Positions 9,547-18,579 of a stretch of DNA of 41,760 nucleotides are shown here, in pieces (positions within the stretch are counted from its first letter, which is position 1; each line of letters opens with the position of its first letter). The position numbers and the translations under genes are program-made. The notes beneath the pieces are model-generated. The model was not told the DNA's origin. It saw only the letters and a program-made list of their open reading frames with translations, and made no database searches. Source of the DNA: Kistimonas sp. bin40 (lineage in GTDB: Bacteria > Pseudomonadota > Gammaproteobacteria > Pseudomonadales > Endozoicomonadaceae); assembly GCA_002238585.1 (NCBI GenBank), contig MPMQ01000023.1:1-41760 (forward strand). Reading direction: 5' to 3'.

Positions 9547-9604
9547 GAGAAGCGGGAGAGGGGCTGAGCAGCTTTCGTTCTGGGTTGGGGTTCGGTGTTT
9601 GGCT

Positions 9605-9950
9605 GCGGGGTGCGTTGCCCAAGGGAAGCTGTCTATGGGGTTGTTGGGGTGTTGCGGCCTGTGAGCCTGTGAGCCTGTGAGCGGAGCGGCTGCGCTGCGT
9701 GTTTCCTGACTTGGCGACTCGGCATTTATCGGATTGGCGGCTCGGCATTTATCGGATTGGCGGATTGCTGTCTGGGTCGAGCTGCACTGGCGGGGTGCGT
9801 TGCCCAAGGGAAGCTGTCTATGGGGTTGTTGGGGTGTTGCGGCCTGTGAGCGGAGCGGCTGCGCTGCGTGTTTCCTGACTTGGCGACTCGGTATTTATCG
9901 GATTGCTGTCTGGATCGAGCTGCACTGGCGGGGTGCATCACCCTGGGTGA
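9605..9950. repeat. Tandem duplication of ~140-185 bp units
   Basis: A block starting GCGGGGTGCGTTGCCCAAGG occurs at 9605 and again at 9790, nearly identical through GGGGTTGTTGGGGTG and GCTGCGCTGCGTGTTTCC. A third partial start lies near 9930. The first unit is longer because of extra copies of GTGAGCCT (around 9660-9680) and of TCGGCATTTATCGGATTGGC (around 9719-9760). Frames crossing it on either strand owe their length to the repeat and carry no recognisable domain. Confidence 0.8.
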
Positions 9951-10118
9951 AGGGGTTGGTGGTCTTGTTGGCGAGCGTGGGTGGGGCAGACTGCTTTTGC
10001 GTGATCTGCACTGCGCTTGAAGTCCTCGCTGCCGAGTGCGGGTGGGGCGTCTATTCATAGAGCCGCTCCCGGCTTGATGTCGGATTGACAAGTTTCTGGA
10101 AGTTGGGCTGCGAAGCTG

Positions 10119-10754
10119 ATGGTCGACGTCACTGTCATTTTGATTGTTCTTCCCGTGTTGATCAGCATGGGACTCCTGTGGCTGGCAGCTCCCCTGCTGT
10201 TCAGAAGGGGGTGGTTGCTGCCGTGGCTGCGAGGCAGTGCTGGCTTGTTGCTGTTGGCGCTGTCGGCTGTGGGTGGCGTTCTGGCCTGGTATCTGGGGGC
10301 CTTCGTCGATACGAAACAAACCGCTCCTCTGGCGCAGGTGGAGCTGTTCGAAATGCGGCCTCACAAGTGGCGTGTTCTGATCAAACTTTACGACGGAAGG
10401 CAAGAGAGTGCTGTGCTTGCGGGTGATGTCTGGAATGTGGAGATGGAGGTTTTGAACTTTCCTTTTTCTCAGACAGTCGGGCGGATTCTGGCCCTGGGAG
10501 AGCGTTATACCGCTCTGGAGAAAGAGCAGCAGGCGCAGGAAGACAGTGAGGTGTCGCAGGGGGGCAAGCGTTCCTACAGTATTCCTTGCGCAGTTCTGGA
10601 CAGCTGGTCCTTGATGCAGTTCATTGCCCGGTCACAGCTGGTGAAAGCCAGGCGCATGGAATCGCCGTGGATGCCCATGCGGGATGGGGCACGCTACAGC
10701 ATCCGGTTCAAGGACGGGAAGTTTGATATACGTTCAGCGGCCCCTCTCTCGTAG
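10119..10754 (+). CDS. Small inner-membrane protein of unknown function
   Basis: I do not recognise a named family. The 211-residue product has two strongly hydrophobic stretches at about 4-28 (VTVILIVLPVLISMGLLWLA) and 38-62 (GSAGLLLLALSAVGGVLAW), separated by a short basic loop with RRGW. A soluble domain of about 145 residues follows, so it probably sits in the inner membrane with this domain on one side. The soluble part contains WRVLIKLYDGRQES, an acidic/Gln patch around 135-145, and YSIRFKDGKFDIRSAAPLS at the end. The ribosome binding site is weak, so the start is uncertain. The last ~17 codons are the first copy of the 145-bp tandem array that follows. Its position after dnaQ suggests a conserved lineage-specific gene, but no role can be assigned. 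Confidence 0.65.
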   Translation: MVDVTVILIVLPVLISMGLLWLAAPLLFRRGWLLPWLRGSAGLLLLALSAVGGVLAWYLGAFVDTKQTAPLAQVELFEMRPHKWRVLIKLYDGRQESAVLAGDVWNVEMEVLNFPFSQTVGRILALGERYTALEKEQQAQEDSEVSQGGKRSYSIPCAVLDSWSLMQFIARSQLVKARRMESPWMPMRDGARYSIRFKDGKFDIRSAAPLS

Positions 10755-11808
10755 TTGTGTCGCTCATTCGCTGGTGTGCCCCGGCGGCATGATCAGCCTG
10801 TGGCAGCTGGCGGCATCAAACCTTCTGGCACAGGAGGCGGGCTGCCAGCGGTTCAAGGACGGGAAGTACGATAGGGGTTCAGCGGCCCCTCTCCCGTAGT
10901 TGTGTCGCTCATTCGCTGGTGTGCCCTGGCGGCATGATCAGCCTGTGGCAGCTGGCGGCATCAAACCTTCTGGCACAGGAGGCGGGCTACCAGCGGTGCA
11001 AGGACGGGAAGTACGATATATGTTCAGCGGCCCCTCTCCCGTAGTTGTGTCGCTCATTCGCTGGTGTGTCCCGGCAGTATGATCAGCCTGTGGCAGCTGG
11101 CGGCATCAAACCTTCTGGCACAGGAGGCGGGCTGCCAGCGGTTCAAGGACGGGAAGTTTGATATATGTTCAGCTATATGTTCAGCGGCCCCTCTCCCGTA
11201 GTTGTGTCGCTCATTCGCTGGTGTGCCCTGGCGGCATGATCAGCCTGTGGCAGCTGGCGGGATCAAACCTTCTGGCACAGGAGGCGGGCTGCCAGCGGTT
11301 CAAGGACGGGAAGTTTGATATACGTTCAGCGGCCCCTCTCTCGTAGTTGTGTCGCCCATGCGCTGGTGTGCCCCGGCGGTATGATCAGCCTGTGGCAGCT
11401 GGCGGCATCAAACCTTCTGGCACAGGAGGCGGGCTGCCAGCGGTTCAAGGACGGGAAGTAGGCTAGAGGTTCAGCGGTCCTTACTCTCGTATGGAGAGTC
11501 GCCTCTGCGCTGGTGTGCTCCTGCGGAATTACCAGCTCGTGTCAACTGGTGGCATGGTAGCGTCAAGGCTCTGTTCACAGTAAATGTGGGTTGAGCCAAT
11601 GTGATTCTTCCTGATCCCACAAACTTTCTTCTGAGAACAGATGGGTCTTTCAATAACACTTCCAGCCCCTATGGCGAGACAAATGTGTCGTGGCAGCGGT
11701 TCCATATCTTCGACAAAAAACGGCAAATGGGGCTGTAGTTCAGGTCTCCAATATTTATTGTGAACAGAGCCGGCAGCAAGCCTTCTGACAGAGGAGGCGG
11801 GCTGCCAG
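10703..11808. repeat. 145-bp tandem array seeded in the 3' end of the membrane-protein gene
   Basis: Units end at homologous GTAG positions 10754, 10899, 11044, 11201 and 11346, giving periods of 145, 145, 157 and 145 bp. The 157-bp unit carries a 12-bp internal duplication. A degenerate fifth unit ends near 11490, and a sixth is split by the element at 11567-11771. Each unit holds the last ~17 codons and stop of the upstream gene (TTCAAGGACGGGAAG...), then TTGTGTCGCTCATTCGCTGG, then GTGGCAGC...GCTGCCA, a dyad able to form a hairpin. Since 145 is not a multiple of three, later copies cannot encode a repeated protein domain. The inner copies are nearly identical, which suggests recent expansion or homogenisation. 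Confidence 0.9.
11567..11771. mobile_element. MITE-like element, copy 2, inserted in the tandem array
   Basis: This 205-bp element is bounded by GGCTCTGTTCACA and its perfect 13-bp inverse TGTGAACAGAGCC. Similarity between the ends extends with few mismatches to about 24 bp. It is clearly related to copy 1 at 9190-9393 but diverged. The flanks (GTGGCATGGTAGCGTCAA on the left, GGCAGCAAGCCTTCTGACAG on the right) are the two halves of one array unit, so it inserted after the array formed. A short minus-strand frame across it shows no transposase motif I recognise. Confidence 0.75.
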
Positions 11809-11918
11809 AGACCTGTAACACCCCGACAAAAGATATGGACAGGCAACGAGTAACATGGCAGGTGCCTGGCGCCGCTCATTGACGCATCAGGAGGTTCCAG
11901 AAAAAACGTCGCAGTACA

Positions 11919-13310
11919 CTAATCGTGCAGCGCCAGGCTGTCGAGCAGCGCGAGTACCTCGGCGGTTTTTTCTTCCATCAGTTGCCGGTTGCTGCGGCTC
12001 TCGACATTCAGTCTGACCAGCGGTTCTGTGTTCGACAGGCGCAGATTGAATCGCCAGGAGTGCATATCCACGCTGACGCCGTCGGTGCGGTCCACCCCGA
12101 CAGCATCCCGTTCATAGGCACCAGGAAGCTGTTCAACGACAGCAGAGGCATTGGCTATGCGGCGATTGATTTCACCCGACGAAGGAAAAGCGGCCACCCG
12201 TTCACTGACCATGGCAGACAGAGGGATATTGCGTGTCGAAAGCAGCTCGGCGATCAACAGCCAGGGAATCATTCCGCTGTCACAATAGGCAAAATCCCGA
12301 AAATAGTGGTGGGCACTCATTTCGCCACCGTATATGGCATTCTCCTGGCGCATGCGCTCCTTGATAAAAGCGTGCCCGGTTTTGGACATGACAGGGATGC
12401 CCGCCGCTTCTGTCACTATGGATTGTGTATTCCAGATCAGTCGTGGATCGTGAATGATCTTTTCACCGGGTGACCGGCGCAGGAAGGCTTCGGCCAGAAG
12501 CCCGACAATGTAGTAGCCTTCGATAAACGCGCCCCGTTCGTCAAACAGGAAACAGCGATCAAAATCGCCATCCCAGGCTATACCCATGTCAGCCTTGTGT
12601 TCCATGACGGCATGGGCTGTTGCCTGTCTGCATTCCGGCAACAGGGGGTTCGGGATCCCGTGCGGGAAGTTGCCATCCGGTTCATGCTGTATTTTTATGA
12701 AGTCAATGGTAGCGCCCATGCACGCAAAGCGTTTTTCCAGAGAGTCCACGACATGCCCTGCCGCGCCATTGCCGGCATTGACGACCAGCTTGAGGGGCTT
12801 GAGTGCCGCCACGTCAATGTAACCGAGCAAGTGATCCACATATTCTGGAACAACAGATTTCTTCGTCACAGTGCCCCGGGAAGCGGCAACAGGCGGGAAA
12901 GCATTTTCTTCTGCCAGCGTCTGAATGGCCCGGAGACCGGAATCGCCACTGATCGGCAGGGCATGTTTGCCTACCAGTTTCATGCCGTTGTAATCCATCG
13001 GGTTATGGCTGGCGGTGATCTCAATACCGCCATCAACATTCAGGGAACTCATGGCAGAGGCGGCAAAATAGACCTCTTCGGTTCCGGTCATGCCAAGGTC
13101 TACAACATCAATGCCGCTGTCGGTCAGGCCACGCGCCAGGGCGCGCTTGAGAGCTTCGGACGTGAGTCGTACATCGGCCCCCACAGCAACAGACGCTGGT
13201 TTGAGATAGGCAGCGTAGGCGCGTCCTATACGGTAGGCAATGTCGTCATCAAGCTCGCTGCCGAGCTGGCCGCGGATATCGTAGGCTTTGAAACAGTTCA
13301 GTTTTTTCAT
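11919..13310 (-). CDS. manB: Phosphomannomutase (CpsG/ManB type)
   Basis: The enzyme interconverts mannose-6-phosphate and mannose-1-phosphate, feeding GDP-mannose for exopolysaccharide or LPS. The start [14 protein letters not shown] is that of CpsG. The phosphoserine loop is [13 protein letters not shown] (Ser101), the Mg-binding loop WDGDFDR (247-252), the sugar-specificity loop [13 protein letters not shown], and the C-terminal phosphate-binding loop [16 protein letters not shown]. It has 463 residues (E. coli CpsG 456). Frames upstream reach an ATG at 13454, but the CpsG match begins at 13310. There is little Shine-Dalgarno sequence. Downstream lies the repeat array on the other strand; upstream is a 359-bp gap to csiV. 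Confidence 0.95.
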   Translation of the reverse strand: MKKLNCFKAYDIRGQLGSELDDDIAYRIGRAYAAYLKPASVAVGADVRLTSEALKRALARGLTDSGIDVVDLGMTGTEEVYFAASAMSSLNVDGGIEITASHNPMDYNGMKLVGKHALPISGDSGLRAIQTLAEENAFPPVAASRGTVTKKSVVPEYVDHLLGYIDVAALKPLKLVVNAGNGAAGHVVDSLEKRFACMGATIDFIKIQHEPDGNFPHGIPNPLLPECRQATAHAVMEHKADMGIAWDGDFDRCFLFDERGAFIEGYYIVGLLAEAFLRRSPGEKIIHDPRLIWNTQSIVTEAAGIPVMSKTGHAFIKERMRQENAIYGGEMSAHHYFRDFAYCDSGMIPWLLIAELLSTRNIPLSAMVSERVAAFPSSGEINRRIANASAVVEQLPGAYERDAVGVDRTDGVSVDMHSWRFNLRLSNTEPLVRLNVESRSNRQLMEEKTAEVLALLDSLALHD

Positions 13311-13669
13311 CAAGTCAGCAAGCTGTGGATGGTTGAAAGAATAATGTATGGGGAACCGTGCCGCTCCCCCTGCCGGTCTGGTGCCCTGCATCTGTGCCAC
13401 CTGGCCTGTACGACAGATGCCCTGCGCGCGTTCTGGTCTGTGCCAGCCTGGCACAAAACCTCTGTGAAATTCTCCCGAACATCGGCTCCATATCTCTGGT
13501 TTCCTTATCTGGCAGGCCGTTGTGCAGAGGTCACTTGCATTGGCGGCCAGTCAGCCTGTCTGAGGCTCTCTCGTGCAGGTTGCTCGGTGCCCGCCTCTGC
13601 GCAGGCCTTGCCGCGCTCAGCCGCGCAGGGCGTATCCGGAGCGGGTTGCCGTTGTTTTTCTGGCGGCGG
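13311..13669. other. Intergenic region csiV-manB
   Basis: No supported gene. It should hold the manB promoter. Open frames on the plus strand here run antisense into csiV and manB and have no motif. Confidence 0.4.
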
Positions 13670-14638
13670 CTACGCGTCCGGACCGCCTGAAGCGGCTCTG
13701 CCTGCCGGGGGCAAGGGGGCTTGCTCGCGTGTGGGATCGCTGTCAGGCCGCTGCCAGCTGCGCACTTTGGCGATCACACCCAGCTCTACGTTGTCTATAT
13801 AGGCTGTTTTATCCAGAGTCATTTGCTTGCTGGCGAAAAAAGGCCGGCTGTGCGAGTAGTAGACCGTGTCGGCCGGCCAGCACTTGAGCGCATGACCGGG
13901 CGGCGGGAATAAATGGTCAGGCTGAGACGCTATTGCCAGCGAAGCCACGGGTTCCGGCGGCGCCAGCACCGGTGTATCCGCCAGTATGTGCTCAAGAGGG
14001 CGTACCGGATTGATTTCTTTGAACCAAAGTCGTGTTTCTATGTGTACGAAACGCTGTCTTGAAACAAGAAGGGCGCCTTCGAGTTGGTAGTGCCGGCCTG
14101 CCCGGGGAGAAGCCATTACAGACACCGCGACCGGCCTGGTGCCCGACTGCAATGGCATGCGCCAGCTGTTGTTCCAGAGCAGTTGATACTGTGGGGAACT
14201 GCGCAAAATGGCAGCCTGGCGTGCCAGTCCGGAGCTGGCCTCCGGCAGTGCAACAAAGGCTTCGGCATCCGAACAGGGAGGCGAGGGTTGCTTCAGGGTG
14301 ACCATGCGGGCAGGCATGTGGTGTTTGTGTGAACCACCGGGAAGGCTTTCGGCCGAGGCGTCTGCATTGGCGTGGCGGAACACGAGGACATCAACCTGAT
14401 ACCAGGGCACATCCTCTTTCACGCGCTCTTTCACGCGGCTCGAGTCGGGTGCCGGCCGGCTGGGCGTCTGGGCGGCCAGTTGGCCTGAAGCGGGCAGCAA
14501 CAAAAGCATGCCCAGCAGCACTGATAAAAGGGTGCAGGAGGCTGGCGTCTGGCCCTTGTTGTGGCCCGGAGCGGGAGCCTGTCCTGGCAGAGTCGTTGCC
14601 AGGCGAGCAGAAGCGGGGTGTAGAGCATTGGGTTTCAT
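13670..14638 (-). CDS. csiV: CsiV-family periplasmic protein
   Basis: I place this in the CsiV (peptidoglycan-binding) family found next to mfd in Pseudomonas-like bacteria. Supporting segments are WYQVDVLVFRH right after the N-terminal region, LRSSPQYQLLWNNSWRMPLQ, the basic stretch RAGRHYQLEGALLVSRQRFVHIETRLWF, and YYSHSRPFFASKQMTLDKTAYIDNVELGVI split across the C-terminal half. A hydrophobic segment at ~35-55 (LLSVLLGMLLLLPASG) looks like a signal sequence, preceded by an unusually long 34-residue basic lead; the true start may lie further in, though I see no better ribosome binding site. It lies 135 bp behind mfd on the same strand and is probably co-transcribed with it. Confidence 0.75.
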   Translation of the reverse strand: MKPNALHPASARLATTLPGQAPAPGHNKGQTPASCTLLSVLLGMLLLLPASGQLAAQTPSRPAPDSSRVKERVKEDVPWYQVDVLVFRHANADASAESLPGGSHKHHMPARMVTLKQPSPPCSDAEAFVALPEASSGLARQAAILRSSPQYQLLWNNSWRMPLQSGTRPVAVSVMASPRAGRHYQLEGALLVSRQRFVHIETRLWFKEINPVRPLEHILADTPVLAPPEPVASLAIASQPDHLFPPPGHALKCWPADTVYYSHSRPFFASKQMTLDKTAYIDNVELGVIAKVRSWQRPDSDPTREQAPLPPAGRAASGGPDA

Positions 14639-14656
14639 AAGGTGAATAGTGGTTCT

Positions 14657-14672
14657 CTTTCAGGGCTGAAAG
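14657..14672. promoter_or_regulatory. Palindrome just upstream of csiV
   Basis: CTTTCAG-GG-CTGAAAG is a perfect 7-bp inverted repeat with a 2-bp centre, 19 bp before the csiV start. It could be an operator or a small RNA hairpin. No matching second site was seen. Confidence 0.3.
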
Positions 14673-14700
14673 CCTGTTGCTGCCCTCTGTTTGCCTGCCA

Positions 14701-14749
14701 CAGCACCACCGCCGCCCGTCCGGCGGGCAGGCGGCGGGAATCGGTGCTG
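14701..14749. repeat. Strong GC-rich hairpin between mfd and csiV
   Basis: CAGCACC pairs with GGTGCTG on the outside and CCGCCGCC with GGCGGCGG inside, with a further CCCG/CGGG at the tip. The whole can fold into one long stem in either transcript. It sits in the 135-bp gap between the mfd stop and the csiV start. There is no T-run after it on the minus strand, so it is more likely a processing or attenuation structure than a standard terminator. Confidence 0.55.
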
Positions 14750-14773
14750 ACACCAGAGAGCGTTATACGCCGA

Positions 14774-17700
14774 TCAGGCCAGATTGGCGAGAAGCTGGTC
14801 TGCCGTCTGGAAACGTCTTTCAATGCTTGGCGTGCCAGTGAGAAGTTTCAGGGAGCAGGGACCTGCCAGTTTCAGTTGTCCAGGCTGTTTCTGAACCAGG
14901 GTGATGACCTTGCCAGGGTCGATGTGCGTGCTGTCCGAGAAATCAATCCGCCCACCGTTGGGGCCTATATCAAGACGTTCTACACCGATTTGTTCCGCGC
15001 GCTGGCGAAGTTCTGTCTGACGGAACAGGCGTTTGAGCGGATCGGGCAGCAGGCCAAAGCGGTCAATCATTTCGATCTGGAGCTCCCTGAGTTGCTCTGA
15101 TGACGACGTGGAGGCAATGCGTTTGTAGAAAACCAGACGCATACGGGCATCGGGAACAAAGTCTTCGGGAATCAGTGCGGCAGTGTGCAGATTGATCGTA
15201 AGTCCTGGCGTCAGGGAGCGCTCGGGGTCGGGGGAAAGGCCGGCCTTGATGTCCCTGGCAGCGTGCTCGAGCATATCCATGAACAAGCTGAAGCCCACAG
15301 TCTGAATCTGTCCGGACTGTCCTTCGCCGAGCAGCTCGCCTACGCCCCTGATTTCCATATCGTGGGTGGCCAATGTAAATCCTGATCCCAGATCCTGTGA
15401 CTTTTCTATGGCTGCGAGTCGTTGTCTGGCATCAGTGTTCAGACGGGCCCCGGCGGGGGTCAGCAGCCAGGCCCAGGCCTGGTGGTGGGAGCGCCCCACC
15501 CGGCCCCGCAATTGGTGCAGCTGGGCCAGCCCCAGGGCATCGGCCCGGTTGATGATGATGGTGTTGGCACTGGGAATATCAATGCCGGTTTCGATGATGG
15601 TGGTGCACACCAGAAGATTGAAGCGCTTGTGATAGAAGTCCTGCATGACAGATTCCAGCTCCCTTTCGCGCATCTGGCCGTGGGCCACGGCAATGCGCGC
15701 TTCCGGTACCAGGGTTTCAAGGTCGCGGGCGGCTTTGTCTATGCTCCTGACTTCGTTATGCAGGTAGTACACTTGTCCGCCGCGTCCCAATTCTCTGCAT
15801 ACGGCTTCCCTGATCAGGTTGTTGTCGAAAGCGTGGATGAATGTTTTGACGCAGAGGCGGCGTGCCGGCGGTGTGGCGATGATGGACAGATCCCTGAAGC
15901 CGGACAATGACATGTTGAGTGTGCGCGGAATGGGGGTGGCCGTCATGGTGAGTATGTCTGCCTGGGCTCTGAGGGCCTTGAGCCTGTCCTTGTGTCTGAC
16001 GCCGAACCTGTGTTCCTCGTCGATAATCACCAGCCCCAGCTGGGCGAAGCGCATGCCTGGCTGGAGCAGCTTGTGGGTGCCGATCAGGATATCAATTTTG
16101 CCCTCAGCCAGCTTTTCGCGCATGGCTGCCAGCTGTGTTGCCGAACGGAAACGGGACATGACGTCCACAGTGACAGGCCACTCGGCAAACCGGTCGCGAA
16201 AGGTTTCGTAGTGTTGCTGGGCCAGCAGGGTGGTGGGGACCAGCAGGGCTACCTGACGTCCTCCATGGGCGGCCAGGAAAGCGGCACGCAGGGCAACCTC
16301 GGTCTTGCCGAAGCCTACATCACCGCAGACAAGGCGATCCATGGGGTGCGGGGAGGTCATGTCCTGCACCACAGCGTCAATGGCGGATTGTTGATCGGGT
16401 GTGGTTTCGAAGGGAAAGCCGGCGCAAAAGGCCTGGTAATCAGGGCCCGGTGGCGGACAGGCAAAGCCTGCGCAGGCCTTGCGGCGTGCGTAGATATCCA
16501 GCAGCTCGGCCGCGCTGTCGCGTGCTTTTTCTGCCGCCTTGCGTTTTATCTTGTTCCAGTGGTCCGTTCCCAGACGATTGAGCTGTACTGGGGCATCCCC
16601 TGTGCTGCTGTAGTGACTGATCAGATTCAGGGACGCGACGGGCACGTAGAGCGCGGCCTCGTTAGCGTATTCGAGCTGCAGAAACTCCTGCATCTGGCCA
16701 TCGACTTGCAGCGTGACCAATCCCCGGTACAGCCCTATGCCATGATCCAGGTGCACAACGGCAGCGCCTTTCTTGAGCTCTTCGAGATTGCGCAACAGAT
16801 TTTCGACCTGATGCGTGCTCTGCTTGCGTCTGCGACGCTGCATGACCTGGCCGCCCAGCAGCTGGGTCTCGGTTATCAGGATCAAGGGCGGTTGTTGCAA
16901 CCACAAGGGGGCGTCCAGCGGTGCCGTGGTAATGGCCAGCGGCTGCTCGCCCTGAACGAAGGCCTGCCAGCTTGTGACGGGGGCAGGGTGTATATTCGCG
17001 CGTCCCAGCAGCTCCAGCAGGCTTTCGCGTCGTCCAGGCGACTCGGCCGTCAGCAGCACCCGATGGTCGGGGGGCAGGTCGGCCAGGAAGGCTTGCAGCC
17101 GACTCAGTGGGTTTTCGCTGCGGGCTATGACGGTCAGTTCCGGCAGCGGCTGGCAGCCGATGTTCTCACGTCCGGCCTTGTGGGGCTGAACTTCCTCGGT
17201 CAGGCTGATTTGTGGATGGGCTTTGAGATGCTGCCCGAATGCGTTTTCTTCAAGGAAAACGCGCGCGGGAGGCAACAACGGGCGCTCCGGATTGTGGCGT
17301 GCATTCTCGTAGCGCCGGTGAGCTTCTGCCAGAAATTGCTGCACCCGGGTCGAAAGAGCGCTGCTGGTGACCAGCAGGGTTTGGGCAGGAAGATAGTCAA
17401 ACAGCGTCTCTGTGCGTTCGAAAAACAGGTCGAGAAAATACTCCAGGCCGGGGGAAGCCATCCCTTTGCCGATGTCCTGATAGAGGGGACACAGGCGCGG
17501 GTCATTATCGAAAGTGGCTTTCCAGGCCTTGCGGAAATGATCGCAAGCGGCCGGAGACAGCGGAAACTCATTGGCGGGCAGGAGATATACCCGCTCGTGT
17601 TGTTCCACAGTGCGTTGCGTCTCTGGATCAAATGTGCGCAGGCTGTCGATTTCATCGTCGAGCAGATCTATGCGCCATGGCTGGCGGCTGCCCATGGGAA

Positions 17701-18241
17701 AGATATCCAGCAAGGAACCGCGCGGCGCGTATTCGCCGTGCGCCATCACGGTGCTGACGCGACTGTAGCCGGCGGCTTCCAGCTGATGCTTCCACTCCTG
17801 CCAGTTGAGCCTGTCCCCCCTGGCCAGAACGAGACTGTTGCCCTGTAGCCAGCTGCGGGGGCACAGGCGGTGCAGGAGCGTGGAGACGGGAACGATCAGG
17901 ACGGCCTGTGTAACGGACGGGAGCCGATGGAGCGTGCGCAGGCGTTCAGAGACAAGATCGCGGTGCGGTGAAAACGGATCATAGGGGAGGGTTTCCCAGT
18001 CAGGAAACTGGAGCAGTTCCGGCGAGGAGGGACCTTGCTCTGGATGGGAACTGGCAAGGAAAAAGCTCAGTTCCCTGTGCCAGTTCTCTGCCTGTTCTGT
18101 GTCGCTGGCGATGACCAGGGAGAGTCCCGGGTGTTGGCGGGCTATATCTGCAATAGCGCAGGCGCTGGCCGCGCCTGAAGCCTGTCCCCAGATGCGTTTG
18201 TCTGCTGGTGCTGCCGGCAGCCTGTTTGCGATCGGGCTCAT
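14774..18241 (-). CDS. mfd: Transcription-repair coupling factor Mfd
   Basis: Mfd displaces RNA polymerase stalled at DNA lesions and recruits UvrAB. The 1155-residue protein (E. coli 1148) has the UvrB-homology N-terminus with QFPDWETLPYDPFSPH, the polymerase-interaction region with VVHLDHGIGLYRGLVTL, helicase motif I GDVGFGKTEVALRAAF (~645), the DEEH box in IIDEEHRFGVRHK (~740), TATPIPRTLNMSL, and the translocation motif region GIDIPSANTIIINRA followed by QLRGRVGRS. The C-terminal TRCF domain ends at LLANLA. The ATG at 18241 has AGGAACGGA just upstream and gives MSPIANRLPAAP; an in-frame ATG at 18319 would add 26 residues. It begins 338 bp downstream of the F-box array on the same strand. 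Confidence 0.97.
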   Translation of the reverse strand: MSPIANRLPAAPADKRIWGQASGAASACAIADIARQHPGLSLVIASDTEQAENWHRELSFFLASSHPEQGPSSPELLQFPDWETLPYDPFSPHRDLVSERLRTLHRLPSVTQAVLIVPVSTLLHRLCPRSWLQGNSLVLARGDRLNWQEWKHQLEAAGYSRVSTVMAHGEYAPRGSLLDIFPMGSRQPWRIDLLDDEIDSLRTFDPETQRTVEQHERVYLLPANEFPLSPAACDHFRKAWKATFDNDPRLCPLYQDIGKGMASPGLEYFLDLFFERTETLFDYLPAQTLLVTSSALSTRVQQFLAEAHRRYENARHNPERPLLPPARVFLEENAFGQHLKAHPQISLTEEVQPHKAGRENIGCQPLPELTVIARSENPLSRLQAFLADLPPDHRVLLTAESPGRRESLLELLGRANIHPAPVTSWQAFVQGEQPLAITTAPLDAPLWLQQPPLILITETQLLGGQVMQRRRRKQSTHQVENLLRNLEELKKGAAVVHLDHGIGLYRGLVTLQVDGQMQEFLQLEYANEAALYVPVASLNLISHYSSTGDAPVQLNRLGTDHWNKIKRKAAEKARDSAAELLDIYARRKACAGFACPPPGPDYQAFCAGFPFETTPDQQSAIDAVVQDMTSPHPMDRLVCGDVGFGKTEVALRAAFLAAHGGRQVALLVPTTLLAQQHYETFRDRFAEWPVTVDVMSRFRSATQLAAMREKLAEGKIDILIGTHKLLQPGMRFAQLGLVIIDEEHRFGVRHKDRLKALRAQADILTMTATPIPRTLNMSLSGFRDLSIIATPPARRLCVKTFIHAFDNNLIREAVCRELGRGGQVYYLHNEVRSIDKAARDLETLVPEARIAVAHGQMRERELESVMQDFYHKRFNLLVCTTIIETGIDIPSANTIIINRADALGLAQLHQLRGRVGRSHHQAWAWLLTPAGARLNTDARQRLAAIEKSQDLGSGFTLATHDMEIRGVGELLGEGQSGQIQTVGFSLFMDMLEHAARDIKAGLSPDPERSLTPGLTINLHTAALIPEDFVPDARMRLVFYKRIASTSSSEQLRELQIEMIDRFGLLPDPLKRLFRQTELRQRAEQIGVERLDIGPNGGRIDFSDSTHIDPGKVITLVQKQPGQLKLAGPCSLKLLTGTPSIERRFQTADQLLANLA

Positions 18242-18579
18242 TCCGTTCCTGTCTGACAAAGTGAACAATTGAGGTGGCGGAATTCTATGGGCTGCGCCAC
18301 CAGGATGCCAGTCTTTCAAGAGCGGGTTTGTCGATTTCCCTGTGCAGAGCTGGCATCACCTGGACATGCGGGGTGCCGGAGTGAACCCGGGCTTTGAAGG
18401 ACGCGGGCGCCTGGGCGCCGGCCTGCGCCGGGGGGACGATGATCGCTGTCACCAGAGCTGGGCAAGACAGCTTGCAGGCCCCGCTCCCGGGGAAATGTGC
18501 GCGGCCCGGGCGTCATCGTGGGGGGGCATTGGGACCTGCCGGTTATCGCAGGCCACGCGCACACCGCCTCTGAGGTGCG
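18242..18579. other. Intergenic region P1-mfd
   Basis: These 338 bp lie between the stop of P1 and the mfd start. No supported gene; an 82-codon minus-strand frame here is very rich in Pro, Gly and Arg and has no motif. It presumably holds the mfd promoter and marks the border between the F-box array and the core genes. Confidence 0.4.

Noticed and set aside
9726-10403. 225-codon minus-strand frame with repeated peptide, rich in Gln, Arg and Pro
   Set aside because: Overlaps the membrane-protein gene and owes its repeats to the DNA duplication; no recognisable domain or start signal.
12597-13802. 401-codon plus-strand frame antisense to manB and csiV
   Set aside because: Shadow of two well-supported genes.
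15992-17848. 618-codon open frame on the plus strand, antisense to mfd
   Set aside because: Fully overlaps the mfd helicase coding region; it reflects GC-rich codon use on the other strand. No motifs or ribosome binding site.
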